A DNA stretch of 35,171 nt. It comes from an uncultured Oscillibacter sp. GTDB taxonomy: Bacteria > Bacillota > Clostridia > Oscillospirales > Oscillospiraceae. The position numbers and the translations under genes were made by a program. Of this stretch, positions 16,152 through 25,040 are shown piece after piece (position 1 is the first letter of the stretch; each line of letters opens with the position of its first letter). The stretch covers positions 1 to 35,171 of the forward strand of contig CANPTW010000028.1 of NCBI GenBank assembly GCA_947577075.1. Direction: 5' to 3'. The notes under the pieces were generated by a model. That model was not told the DNA's origin. It saw nothing but the letters and a program-made list of their open reading frames with translations, and did no database searches.

Positions 16152-17330
16152 TCAGGGCTTCGCCCAGATCCATTCCTCCCCCTCCAGGGAGCGGGCCATA
16201 AGGGCCTCCACGTCCAGCCTGGCCTCGGCGGCGCGGACGTCCTCCACCCTGGGGCGGGTGGCGGGATGCCGGGGGGTGAAGACGGTGCAGCAGTCCTCAT
16301 AGGGCAGGATGGAGGTGTCATAGGTTCCGATCTCCCGGGAGATCCGGATGATCTCCACCTTGTCCATGCCGATGAGGGGGCGGAGGACCGGTATCTCCGC
16401 CACGTCGTCGGTGACGGCCAGGGCCATCATGGTCTGGCTGGCCACCTGGCCCAGGGACTCGCCGGTGATGAGGGCCTTGGCCCCCGCCCGTTTGGCGATG
16501 GCCTGGGCCAGGCGCATCATGAAGCGGCGCATGATGAGGGTGAAGTACTCCTCGGGGCAGTTCTTCCGGATCTCCTCCTGGATCTCCGTGAAGGGCACAA
16601 TGTGGACCCGGAGGCGGCCGCAGTACGCGGTCAGCAGCTTGGCCAGCTCCAGGACCTTGTCCTGGGCCTGCCGGGAGGTGTAGGGCGGGGAGACGAAGTG
16701 GACCATCTCCAGCTCCACGCCCCGGCGGGCCATCATCCAGGAGGACACCGGGCTGTCCAGCCCGCCGGAGAGGAGGCTGACGGCATGGCCCCCCATGCCC
16801 ACGGGCAGACCCCCCGCCCCGGGGACGGCGGGGGCGTGTACATAGGCGTACTTCTCCCGGATCTCCACATGGACGGTGAGGTCCGGATTGTGGACGTCCA
16901 CCGCCACCTGGGGGAAGGCCTCCGCCAGCTCGCCGCCCACGGCCTGGGAAATCTGGATGGAGTTCAGGGGGTAGTTCTTGTCCGCCCGCTTGCTCTCCAC
17001 CTTGAAGCTCCCCGCCGAGGCGAAGGCGTCCGCCAGGTAGTCCCTGGCGGTTTCGACAATGGCCTCCACGGTTTTCTCGCAGGGGACCGCCCGGGCGACG
17101 CTGACCACGCCGAAGACCTGCCGGGCGGCGGCGTAGGCCGCCTCCATGTCGCAGTGGTCCGTGGTGGGCTCGGCGTAGATGGTGCTCTGGCGGATGTAGA
17201 CCTGGAAGCTGCCGCAGGACTTCAGGCGGCGGGCCGCGTTGGCCACCAGCCGGTCCTCAAAGGAGCGGCGGTTCTGGCCTTTGAGGACCACCTCGCCCAG
17301 CTTGAGCAGGAACATTTCGTTTTGGCGCAT
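16152..17330 (-). CDS. thiI: tRNA 4-thiouridine synthase ThiI
   Basis: A cytoplasmic enzyme of 392 residues that adenylates and thiolates U8 of tRNA and, in many bacteria, supplies sulfur for the thiazole of thiamin. Domain order is normal: NFLD and THUMP (about 1-165, with VESKRADKNYPLNS and QAVGGEL), then the PP-loop ATPase with SGGLDS at 188-193, LITGESLGQVASQT, and the C-terminal DCCTVFTPRHPATRP segment with a Cys pair. It lacks the C-terminal rhodanese domain of the E. coli enzyme, as in Bacillus-type ThiI. Start is the ATG at 17330 behind GGAGGA. A -10 box TATAAT (17372-17367, minus strand) with a poor -35 lies upstream. No cysteine desulfurase gene is adjacent, unlike many nifZ-thiI pairs. 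Confidence 0.96.
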   Translation of the reverse strand: MRQNEMFLLKLGEVVLKGQNRRSFEDRLVANAARRLKSCGSFQVYIRQSTIYAEPTTDHCDMEAAYAAARQVFGVVSVARAVPCEKTVEAIVETARDYLADAFASAGSFKVESKRADKNYPLNSIQISQAVGGELAEAFPQVAVDVHNPDLTVHVEIREKYAYVHAPAVPGAGGLPVGMGGHAVSLLSGGLDSPVSSWMMARRGVELEMVHFVSPPYTSRQAQDKVLELAKLLTAYCGRLRVHIVPFTEIQEEIRKNCPEEYFTLIMRRFMMRLAQAIAKRAGAKALITGESLGQVASQTMMALAVTDDVAEIPVLRPLIGMDKVEIIRISREIGTYDTSILPYEDCCTVFTPRHPATRPRVEDVRAAEARLDVEALMARSLEGEEWIWAKP

Positions 17331-17413
17331 GGGATCATCCTCCGTAGGTTTGAATTTACGGGTGCTATTATAGCGCACTTTGGGCGGAAGAAAAAGGGGG
17401 TTTTCCGAAATTC

Positions 17414-17442
17414 TTGCAATTTTGTCCCCGGCCCGGTATAAT
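17414..17442 (+). promoter_or_regulatory. Sigma-A promoter of the small membrane protein/flavoprotein pair
   Basis: TTGCAA (17414-17419), 17-base spacer, TATAAT (17437-17442), 29 bases before the ATG at 17472 and divergent from thiI. Confidence 0.82.
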
Positions 17443-17471
17443 GAAATTACCGGCTAAGAGGAGGAAACGCC

Positions 17472-17837
17472 ATGAGGAAAAAGTGGGCTGTCCGGCTGGG
17501 AGTCCTGCTGGCCAGCGGGTGTCCCTACGTCTTCTGGGGGATGTATGCCGACGCCGCCTATAGGAGTATGAAGGGATACCTTCCGCTGCTGATTTGGGCG
17601 GTGCTGCTGTTCTGGCTGGCCGTCAGGACCCGGGACATCCCGGCGCTGCCGACGGGAAATCTGGTCAGCTTTTTGTCGTCTTATTGGTTTGCGGCCCACT
17701 GCCGGTTGGAGAAATGGAGCTGGTATTTTAAGCCCTTCACCGCCCTGGGATTTTTGAAGGCGGTTTCGGCCCTCGTACTGCTGGCCCAGGGGATTCTGCT
17801 CTGGCGTTTCATCGTTCGGAAAAAACATTCCAAATAA
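17472..17837 (+). CDS. Small membrane protein of unknown function
   Basis: A 121-residue protein with three or four hydrophobic helices (about 8-25, 38-53, 60-75 and 92-112), an N-terminal MRKK and a basic tail RKKHSK. AAGAGGAGG precedes the ATG at good spacing. It shares a promoter with the flavoprotein gene that starts 19 bases later, so the two are co-expressed. A.T content in places is higher than in flanking genes. No family recognised. Confidence 0.75.
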   Translation: MRKKWAVRLGVLLASGCPYVFWGMYADAAYRSMKGYLPLLIWAVLLFWLAVRTRDIPALPTGNLVSFLSSYWFAAHCRLEKWSWYFKPFTALGFLKAVSALVLLAQGILLWRFIVRKKHSK

Positions 17838-17856
17838 AACATAAGGAGGAACCCCT

Positions 17857-18483
17857 ATGAAAATCGTCGCCATCAACGGAAGCCCCCGGAAAAACGGGAA
17901 CACCGCTCTGGTTCTGGAGGCCGCGGGCCGGGAAATTCAGGCCGCCGGCGTGGAGTTCCAGGTTTTTCAGCCCGGAGCGAAGGTCCGGCCCTGCATGGCC
18001 TGCTACCATTGCCTGAACACCGGGAGCCTGCGCTGCGTCCAAGACGGGGACGGGGTGAATGAAATCATCGCCGCCTGCATTGAGGCCGACGGCATCCTGC
18101 TGGCCTCCCCGGTGTACCACGGCGGCATTGCCGGGGGGATGAAGTGCGTCATGGACCGGCTGATGCTGGCGGCGGGCTGCGGGGTGAACCAGCTCCACCA
18201 CAAGGTGGGTGGGGCCCTGTGCACCCTGCGCCGCAGCGGCGGCATGGAGACGTATCAGCAGCTACTGGGCACGATGGACGCCATGGAGATGATTCTGATG
18301 ACCTCCGACTACTGGGGCGTGGTCCACGGGGCGGACCCCGGCGAGGCCGCCCGGGACGAGGAGGGCATGGCCGTGGCCGCCCGGCTGGGACGGGACATGG
18401 CCTGGATGGTCAAGGTGCTGCATGAGACGAAGCTTCCCGCCCCGGCGGCGGCCCAGCGGCCTATGATGAATTTTATCAGATAA
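17857..18483 (+). CDS. NAD(P)H-dependent FMN flavoprotein (flavodoxin-like oxidoreductase)
   Basis: A soluble protein of 208 residues with the flavodoxin-like fold. The FMN phosphate loop INGSPRKNGNT lies at residues 6-16, and ASPVYHGGIAGGMK (about 85-98) is the second flavin-contact region. Between them PCMACYHCLNTGSLRC holds four cysteines spaced as in NADPH-dependent FMN reductases and iron-sulfur flavoproteins of the Isf type; whether a cluster is bound is not known. Such enzymes reduce quinones, nitro compounds or other electron acceptors. The C-terminal 20 residues (PAPAAAQRPMMNFIR) are unstructured. AGGAGG precedes the ATG. It is the second gene of a two-gene operon and is closed by a strong terminator. 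Confidence 0.88.
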   Translation: MKIVAINGSPRKNGNTALVLEAAGREIQAAGVEFQVFQPGAKVRPCMACYHCLNTGSLRCVQDGDGVNEIIAACIEADGILLASPVYHGGIAGGMKCVMDRLMLAAGCGVNQLHHKVGGALCTLRRSGGMETYQQLLGTMDAMEMILMTSDYWGVVHGADPGEAARDEEGMAVAARLGRDMAWMVKVLHETKLPAPAAAQRPMMNFIR

Positions 18484-18571
18484 GGAGGGGCGGCGCCCCG
18501 GAACCTCTTGCGTCCGGCGGGCCGCGTTAGGCCCGGAAGGGCGAACGAAGAAATTCCATAAAAACGAACGG

Positions 18572-18610
18572 CGCGCGGGAAACCCGAAAAGGGGTTTCCC
18601 GCGCGGCTTT
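18572..18610 (+). terminator. Intrinsic terminator after the flavoprotein gene
   Basis: Perfect 14-bp stem CGCGCGGGAAACCC (18572-18585) with its complement at 18592-18605, 6-base loop, followed by GCTTT. Long GC stem, short T-run. Confidence 0.78.
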
Positions 18611-18671
18611 CAAGCCCGGAGCGTGCACGCCGTTTGACGGGCAGGGGCGGGCGGGCCGCGGGGGAGAGTGC

Positions 18672-18701
18672 TTGCGGGAAAACGAGCGTTTTTATTATAA
18701 T
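18672..18701 (+). promoter_or_regulatory. Promoter in the AT-rich gap before the recombinase-like gene
   Basis: TTGCGG (18672-18677), 18-base spacer, TATAAT (18696-18701). It is about 300 bases before the next start codon. The 18484-19010 gap has no supportable gene; 18680-18870 is strikingly AT-rich for this window, with runs such as CAAAAATAAATATTGCATTT and GAAATTTTATTTGAATATGC, and a second possible -10 box (TACAAT, 18979-18984) without a good -35. Confidence 0.5.
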
Positions 18702-19010
18702 ATAGAAATGCCGTATTTTTGCGGGCGCTTGGGGGGCGGAGTTCTGAAAAAGAGGAAAATGTGCAAAAATAAATATTGCATTTTGCGGGCTGTTCGCGTA
18801 TTCTAAGAACAAAGAAAATTTGAAATTTTATTTGAATATGCACGCGTTTTTTTGAGAAAGTGATTTTTTGCGGATGGACGGCGGCGGTGGATGCGGAGCT
18901 TTGAGCGGGGCGGCGATTCGGTGCGGAGCGGCGGGGGGACCTGTCGGCGGCGAATAGTAAGGGACAGTTTATTTAATCTACAATTATAACCTTGCGGAAA
19001 GGGGAAAACC

Positions 19011-20279
19011 ATGCAGGCATACGTTGTCAACCGTCCGGATGAAGAAGCCATGGAACGGGCGCTGCGGGAGAACTTCCGCAACGCCGCGGGCGCTGTCCTG
19101 CGCCTGGCCTGGCAGGCCGGGCTTATGCGGGATGAAATCCAGCGGCTGACCTGGGAGCAGGTGGATTTTTTGGACGCGGCCATCGTGCTTCCGGACCGGA
19201 AGGTTCCCATCAGCCGGGAGCTGGCGGATTGGCTGCGGGCCCTGCGGGAGGGCCGGGACGGGGGGCAGGAGTCCGTGGTCCTCTCCGACCGGGATCAAAA
19301 GCCGCTGACGCCCCAGTCCATCTCCCGCCTGGCCAGGACTGCCCTGGATAAACAGGGGCAGGTCGGGATTCGGCTCATCGATCTGCGCCACGATTTTGTG
19401 CTGCGGCAGCTGGAAGAGCACGACTGGCAGTATGTCTCCCGCATCACCGGCGTGGAGGCGGCGGGGCTGAACGTCCATTTTGCGGAACATTTAGAGGAGA
19501 AGAAAATTTCCACCCGGGTGCGCCGGGAGAAAACCGCCCGGATTGATGAATTTGCCCTGTGGAAGCTGCTGCGGGACGAGGGAACCAGCGCCGCCGGCGT
19601 AACCTTGTGGCTGACGTGGCAGGTGGGGCTGCAGCTGGAAGAGATCGTGGCCCTGCGCTGGGACCAGGTGGGAGAGGACCGTATCCGCCTGCCGGGGCGG
19701 GAGGCGCCGCTCTCCGGCGGGGCCAGACGGCTTCTGGAGGAGCTGGCCGCCCGGACGGGAAGGGCGGGCCGCGTTCTCACCGTTCCCAGGAGCCGCCGGC
19801 CCTATGACCGGACCCGCCTGTCCAAGCTGGCGCGGGCGGCGCTGATCCGGGCGGGGCTGGACGATTTGACCCTTCGGGACCTGCGGGTGGACTGCACGCT
19901 GCGTTCCGGCGGGGAAGGGCAGATTCTCGCCTGGGCCCGGGGACAGGGCTGGATTACCCGAAACGAAGTGATGGACCTGCTGGGCATTTCCCGGGCTGCG
20001 GCTTACAGCCGGCTGAAGCAGATGGCGGACCGGGGGCGGCTGACCCAGGTGGGGGCCCGGTACTACCTGCCGGAGGCGGTGGTGCCGCCGGAGAGGCAGG
20101 AGGAGGCCGTGCGGGAGTATCTGGAGCGGGAGGGCTTCGCCTACCGGCAGGACGTGGCGCGGCTGCTGGGCATCGGCGTGGGGCAGTGCAGGCCGCTGCT
20201 CCAGCGGATGCTGGCCGGCGGGGACATCGTGCAGGAGCGGCAGCGTTACCGTTTGAACGACAAAGCTGGAAAAGACTGA
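19011..20279 (+). CDS. Tandem degenerate tyrosine-recombinase-like protein with winged-helix tail
   Basis: A 422-residue soluble protein. Two tyrosine-recombinase catalytic-fold units can be seen. Unit 1 (about 20-165): AWQAGLMRDEIQRLTWEQVDF, then LIDLRHDF (122-129), then RITGVEAAGLNVHF. Unit 2 (about 185-305): LTWQVGLQLEEIVALRWDQV, then LTLRDLRVD (286-294). Compared with active enzymes, the first Arg is replaced (Met39; Gln208), only the second Arg remains (Arg126; Arg292), the late His is Val148, and the Tyr nucleophile position in unit 1 is Phe157; unit 2 stops before it. The C-terminal third holds two winged-helix-like segments (about 310-352, ITRNEVMDLLGISRAAAYSR; about 358-415, RQDVARLLGIG). 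It is therefore more likely a DNA-binding regulator than an integrase. It lies 338 bases upstream of the SLH surface-protein gene on the same strand. AAAGGGGA precedes ATG. Confidence 0.72.
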   Translation: MQAYVVNRPDEEAMERALRENFRNAAGAVLRLAWQAGLMRDEIQRLTWEQVDFLDAAIVLPDRKVPISRELADWLRALREGRDGGQESVVLSDRDQKPLTPQSISRLARTALDKQGQVGIRLIDLRHDFVLRQLEEHDWQYVSRITGVEAAGLNVHFAEHLEEKKISTRVRREKTARIDEFALWKLLRDEGTSAAGVTLWLTWQVGLQLEEIVALRWDQVGEDRIRLPGREAPLSGGARRLLEELAARTGRAGRVLTVPRSRRPYDRTRLSKLARAALIRAGLDDLTLRDLRVDCTLRSGGEGQILAWARGQGWITRNEVMDLLGISRAAAYSRLKQMADRGRLTQVGARYYLPEAVVPPERQEEAVREYLEREGFAYRQDVARLLGIGVGQCRPLLQRMLAGGDIVQERQRYRLNDKAGKD

Positions 20280-20429
20280 AAAACGTACCTTTTTACAGCG
20301 GGAAGCCCCCCCGGCGATCCCCCCGGCAGGGGCGGCGGAGACTGGAAACACAGGGGACGGATTCTAGTTTAGTTACGAATATTTTTCACATAAAGCGAAT
20401 AAAAACGTGGCGCTTATCAAACAAATTAC

Positions 20430-20469
20430 AACAGCCCGCAAGCTATAGACAAATGGCTTGCGGGCTGTT
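20430..20469. other. Perfect 14-bp inverted repeat upstream of the SLH gene
   Basis: AACAGCCCGCAAGC (20430-20443) and GCTTGCGGGCTGTT (20456-20469) with a 12-base spacer TATAGACAAATG. No clean T-run follows on either strand (plus strand ACATTGTGTTT), so it is an imperfect terminator; its form would also suit a dimeric operator or a recombinase-type site. The rest of the 20280-20617 gap is an AT-rich segment (20361-20430) and a GC-rich leader with a CCGGA/TCCGG hairpin; I see no near-consensus promoter. Confidence 0.6.
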
Positions 20470-20617
20470 ACATTGTGTTTGCGGACGGCGGTTGGAACGG
20501 CACGAGGCCAATTCCAGGCTTGATGTGGGATCGGCTAGCCCCGACACGAATCCTGGAGGGGGCAGCGCGCCGGAGATTCCGGACGGACCGCAAATCTTTA
20601 AAGGAGGAATTATCGTA

Positions 20618-23600
20618 ATGAAGAAATTCCTGTCCCTGGTTCTTGCGATGATCATGACCATGTCTCTGGTCACCATCAGCGCGGGAGCCACCGAGTACGA
20701 GGAGCTCACCGATAAGGATGAGATTGTTACCCCGTACGAGGAAGCCGTTGCAGTTCTCAATAAGATCGGTGTCATCACCGGCTATGAGGACGGCAGCTTC
20801 CGCCCCGAGGTCGAGCTGACCCGCGGCGCCGCGGCCAAGATCATCGTCTCCCTGCTGATCGGGCCCGAGGCCGCCAGCAACCTCCCCAACAACTACGCGC
20901 CCTATCCCGACGTCCCCACCGGCCACACCTTTGCGGGCGTCATCAGTTACTGCAAGACCGCTAAGATCATTAACGGCTACAGTGACGGCACCTTCAAGCC
21001 CTCCGGCACCCTGACCGGCTTCGCGTTTGCGAAAATGCTGCTGGGCGCCCTGGGTTACAACGTCGAGCTTGAGGGCCTGAACGGCTCCGGCTGGACCATG
21101 AACGCTGCCGCTCTCGGCCAGGCCGCCGGCCTGTTCGACCGCCTGGACTTCAAGGGCAACGAGGCTGTCACCCGTAAGGACGCGGCCCTCCTCGCCCTGA
21201 ACACCCTGAAGGCGACCTGCGTGCAGTACAGCAACGGCGTGAACGTCAACGTCACCGGTGAGAACACCAACGTTGTCGTCTCCGGCGGTCAGATCCGTTC
21301 TTACAAGACCAGCAACCAGGACTTTGCCAAGAACATCAAGAACCGCAACCGCCAGCTGTCCAACGACGACTATTGGACCGTTGAGTTCGCTGAGGAGCAT
21401 TTCGTTGACCTCCGCCTGGAGAACGACCGCTATCAGCCCACCTTCGACGCCTATGGCCGTCCCGCCACCAAGTGGACCTATAAGAAGGTCTCCGTCGGTA
21501 CTTATCCCCTCGCTCCCGACTTCGAGTACACCACTCAGGTCGCCCACAACGTGGAGACCGTGACCGACGCCGCCAAGGTCCGCGCCCTGAACCTGTCCGG
21601 CTGCAACACCGACAATGCCCGGATGTTCATCAACGGCGCTGAGGTCGACGCTCCCGCCGAGGTCGCCGACATCGCGAACTACACCGATAACGGCACCCTG
21701 GTTCAGGTCTATCTGGACTATGAGGGCGCTGACAGCATCACCCACATCGTGGTCGTCAAGACCCAGCTGATGGAGGTTAAGCGCATTGCCAGCGACTATG
21801 TCGATCTGGACAATATCAGCCCCGCCATCGACGCGCAGAAGGATCCCAAGGATCTGGCCGGCGGTGCGAAATTCATCGCTTACAACGCCGCCCCCATCAA
21901 TGTCAACATCAACCGCGTTGAGTCTGACGACGCTTACTTCGAGCTGCTGCACGGCCTGAAGGAAGGCGACACCGTTGCCGTTGTGCCTCTGGCCATCGAC
22001 AATGTGGACGACGAGTATGAGGTTGGCTACGCCTACGTTCCCGAGACCGTCTCCGGCGCTCTGACCCATGCCGACATGTACGGCACGGTCCGCACCGAGC
22101 AGAACGCCATCGCGGTGACCGTCGGCGGCACCAAGTACAATGTGGCCCTTTGGAACAAGGACCTCATCGACATCGATCCCACCGCTGTCCGCGTGACCAA
22201 GAAAGACGTCACCCTGATTCTCGACGAGTACGGCAATGCCCTGCGCGCCAAGGACGTGGGTTCCACCAACGACTTCATGATCATCGGCAACTATCGTCAG
22301 GGCCTTGTTGACGGCGTCATCGTGACCTATGCCAACGGCTGGGACATCAAGGGCAACGCTGTCTCCCTGAACATCGGCGGCGGCAACAATGTCAACGCCA
22401 TCAAGAACAACTATCCCGAGGGCACCCTGGTGCACTACACCAATGCCACCAACAGCAACACCGCCGAGTGGCTGATCGACGACGTGGGCGTCTATGACGT
22501 CAACCCCACCGCCACCGGCAAGGACGACAACTTCCAGATCAAGGCCAGCAACACCCGTATCCGCATGGGTACTCCCAAGATTGCGACCAACGGGTTCCTG
22601 ACCAGCTCCAGCTTCCAGACCCTGGTGAGCGACGTTTCCGTCTCCGCTGACGGCATCGGCACTCTGCAGATCGACGACGGCATCAAGTTCGTCTACATCA
22701 ACAGCGATCTGGACGAGAAGGAAGTCGAGAACATCGAGGTCAAGAATGGCGTTCAGAACGTCACCCAGGCCGAGATCTACAACGCTTCCTCCGACTTCGA
22801 CCACAAGAACGCCCAGGCCTGCGTGTCCCTGAAGGACGGCAAGGTCACCAAGGACAGCCTGGTCAAGGCCGTGGTCATCAAGCAGGAGTCCAACGAGGCC
22901 AATGTCGGCAACCTGCTGTACATCACCAACTGGGATTCCGATACGCAGAAGACTGACTCCAACGGCCGGACCATCCAGGGCTACAAGGTGGCCATGATGA
23001 CTCCCGACGGCAAGATGGAGCAGACCACCATCCACGCTTACCGCGAGCTGGTGCCCGGCGACTTCGCCCGGTACACCAAGACCGAGCTTGAGGGCTTCGA
23101 TGACTTCTACACTCTGCGGAAGTACAACGACGTGAAGCAGCGCGCCGCCTCCACCATGGATGCTGCCGGCATCGCCAGCTTCCCCTCCAAGAACGACTAT
23201 CTGGTTAAGCTGAAGGACTTCGCCGCCGCCAGAAGCGTCGCGGACTACAACATCAAGAACCAGTACTACACCTTCAACGATCCCGACAGCAACGAGGACC
23301 TCTTCGTTGGTGACTCCACCGCCGAGAACCTCGTCAACCTGAAGGGTGCGAAGTGGGTCGACCTGACCAAGTTCGGCATCAAGGACGCCGACCAGCTCCG
23401 CGAGCTGTTCGAGGACGGCGACAAGGCCAGCAACGGCAAGGGCTATGACTTCGAGCTGGCTCTGCTGTTCAACGACAAGGTCAACAATGACGACTTCCGC
23501 AGTGTCTACATGGTCGTGGTCGTTGACTACAAGGTCAAGACCGGCGATGATTCGGCGGAACAGACCACTGGCGCTGTCACGATTGACAAGAATGAGAAGG

Positions 23601-24967
23601 CCCCCGGCACCGTGAAGAACGCCAAGGTCGAGACCCTGGCCAACGGCAACAGCTACATGACCTTCACCCTGGTGAAGCCTGAGTGGGCTGCTATTCACGA
23701 CACTGATACGGCTGGCGATAGTGTGAGCGTGGGCTTCGACGTGTACGTTGACGGCAAACTCTATGCCTATGGTACTTCCATCGCCAATGCCGCGAGCAGT
23801 ACTTGGGGATCTGCCAGCAGCACCGCTCTCGTTGGCAACAACACCGCGGATGCTGACAAGGCCACCGAGTTCACTGTTACCAATTACAACCTCTCCAGCA
23901 TCATTCCTGCCTCCGATGCGGCTGGCAAGACCATCTCCGTGGTCCTGAAGAATGTCAGCTGGAAGAACGCTGTTGTTGAGTACAAGCTGGGCGATCAGAA
24001 GATCGATGCCATTGATGCCGAGTATCTGACCACCGCTACGACTGGTGATGCGTTGGATATCAGCGGCTATAGCAACCCCGCTTATGACGGCACCGCTGGC
24101 TACACCATTACTGGTGCTGCCACCGCTGGCACCGACAAGCTGACCTCTGATGACATTACCGATGGCGACCTCAGCAGTGTGTATGCCTTGGGCGGCCAGA
24201 AGGTCGTGGTCACCATCACCGGCCTGACCAAGAACGAGAAGGTCTCTGCTACTACCAAGGTCTATGATGATACCGTGGGCGGCCTCTTTGCGGCCACGAA
24301 GATCGGCAAGATCCTGAACGCGCAGACTGACACCTCCGACTACGATGGTGTCACCGACACCCTCGTGCTGACGCTTACCCCGGCGAAGGCTGGCGAGAGC
24401 CTTACTGTTGCTAGCGGCCAGCTGGAAGGCAAGCTGACCAGCGGCAACCAGTACAAGATCAAGGCCACCTATGCTGCGGTTGCTAGCGACGGCTGGGATC
24501 AGTTCGATGTTGAGGTTACGGTCAAGGAAGGCAGCAAGACTCTGGCGACCGTCACCAAGACCTTCTCTGCGGCTGGCGACTCCGATGATAGCCCGTACTT
24601 CACTGTTACTGGTGATATCACCGTTGAAGTCAAGGTTACGCCTAAGAAGGCCGCCACTCTGGAGACTGTCACCTATGCGGACGGCTTCCTGACCATGACC
24701 TTCAGCAAGGAAATCGACGGCACCTCTGTTGTTCCTTCTTCCTTCCTGTGCGACAACAGTACCGTGGTCTCTCAGATCAAGGTGGAAGGCAAGTCCATCA
24801 CCATGAGAGTTGAGGGCGTTGCGGACGGAGATACCGTGACACCGAACGGTGCCGGTGTTACCGAAGCTGACAAGATCAAAGATGCCGATGGCATCCCCGT
24901 GGATAATTCGAGCAAAGCCGACTTTGATGTCGACGGGTCCGGTGTTGTCACGGTTGCCAAGGCCTAA
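20618..24967 (+). CDS. SLH-domain surface-layer-type protein
   Basis: A secreted protein of 1449 residues. Residues 1-24 are a signal peptide (MKKFLSLVLAMIMTMSLVTI, cleavage near SAGA). Three SLH repeats follow at about 38-85 (ITGYEDGSFRPEVELTRGAA), 95-145 (INGYSDGTFKPSGTLTGFAF) and 150-195 (degenerate, EAVTRKDAALLALNTLK); SLH domains bind pyruvylated secondary cell-wall polymer. The large middle is beta-rich and unassigned, and the last 90 or so residues (TMTFSKEIDGTSVVPSSF) resemble a bacterial Ig-like domain. Cysteines are very rare. Codon use (CGC for Arg, AAC, AAG, GGC) is unlike the CGG-rich neighbours, suggesting very high expression, and shifts toward T-ending codons after about residue 975. 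ATG at 20618 has a strong AAAGGAGG. It is most likely the S-layer or a major surface protein; monocistronic with a strong terminator. Confidence 0.93.
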   Translation: MKKFLSLVLAMIMTMSLVTISAGATEYEELTDKDEIVTPYEEAVAVLNKIGVITGYEDGSFRPEVELTRGAAAKIIVSLLIGPEAASNLPNNYAPYPDVPTGHTFAGVISYCKTAKIINGYSDGTFKPSGTLTGFAFAKMLLGALGYNVELEGLNGSGWTMNAAALGQAAGLFDRLDFKGNEAVTRKDAALLALNTLKATCVQYSNGVNVNVTGENTNVVVSGGQIRSYKTSNQDFAKNIKNRNRQLSNDDYWTVEFAEEHFVDLRLENDRYQPTFDAYGRPATKWTYKKVSVGTYPLAPDFEYTTQVAHNVETVTDAAKVRALNLSGCNTDNARMFINGAEVDAPAEVADIANYTDNGTLVQVYLDYEGADSITHIVVVKTQLMEVKRIASDYVDLDNISPAIDAQKDPKDLAGGAKFIAYNAAPINVNINRVESDDAYFELLHGLKEGDTVAVVPLAIDNVDDEYEVGYAYVPETVSGALTHADMYGTVRTEQNAIAVTVGGTKYNVALWNKDLIDIDPTAVRVTKKDVTLILDEYGNALRAKDVGSTNDFMIIGNYRQGLVDGVIVTYANGWDIKGNAVSLNIGGGNNVNAIKNNYPEGTLVHYTNATNSNTAEWLIDDVGVYDVNPTATGKDDNFQIKASNTRIRMGTPKIATNGFLTSSSFQTLVSDVSVSADGIGTLQIDDGIKFVYINSDLDEKEVENIEVKNGVQNVTQAEIYNASSDFDHKNAQACVSLKDGKVTKDSLVKAVVIKQESNEANVGNLLYITNWDSDTQKTDSNGRTIQGYKVAMMTPDGKMEQTTIHAYRELVPGDFARYTKTELEGFDDFYTLRKYNDVKQRAASTMDAAGIASFPSKNDYLVKLKDFAAARSVADYNIKNQYYTFNDPDSNEDLFVGDSTAENLVNLKGAKWVDLTKFGIKDADQLRELFEDGDKASNGKGYDFELALLFNDKVNNDDFRSVYMVVVVDYKVKTGDDSAEQTTGAVTIDKNEKAPGTVKNAKVETLANGNSYMTFTLVKPEWAAIHDTDTAGDSVSVGFDVYVDGKLYAYGTSIANAASSTWGSASSTALVGNNTADADKATEFTVTNYNLSSIIPASDAAGKTISVVLKNVSWKNAVVEYKLGDQKIDAIDAEYLTTATTGDALDISGYSNPAYDGTAGYTITGAATAGTDKLTSDDITDGDLSSVYALGGQKVVVTITGLTKNEKVSATTKVYDDTVGGLFAATKIGKILNAQTDTSDYDGVTDTLVLTLTPAKAGESLTVASGQLEGKLTSGNQYKIKATYAAVASDGWDQFDVEVTVKEGSKTLATVTKTFSAAGDSDDSPYFTVTGDITVEVKVTPKKAATLETVTYADGFLTMTFSKEIDGTSVVPSSFLCDNSTVVSQIKVEGKSITMRVEGVADGDTVTPNGAGVTEADKIKDADGIPVDNSSKADFDVDGSGVVTVAKA

Positions 24968-25005
24968 TTGATTCCCCTCGCTTTCCCCCTGACGTAAGGG
25001 ACCCC

Positions 25006-25040
25006 AAAGGACCCCGGACTTCTGTCCGGGGTCCTTTTTC
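25006..25040 (+). terminator. Intrinsic terminator of the SLH gene
   Basis: Stem AGGACCCCGGA/TCCGGGGTCCT (25008-25018, 25025-25035), 6-base loop, then TTTTT. A strong terminator, fitting a highly expressed gene. Confidence 0.92.

Noticed and set aside
19011..20279. Active integrase marking an integrative element with attachment sites
   Set aside because: Catalytic residues are missing in both units, and no tRNA gene, direct repeats or mobility genes are nearby.
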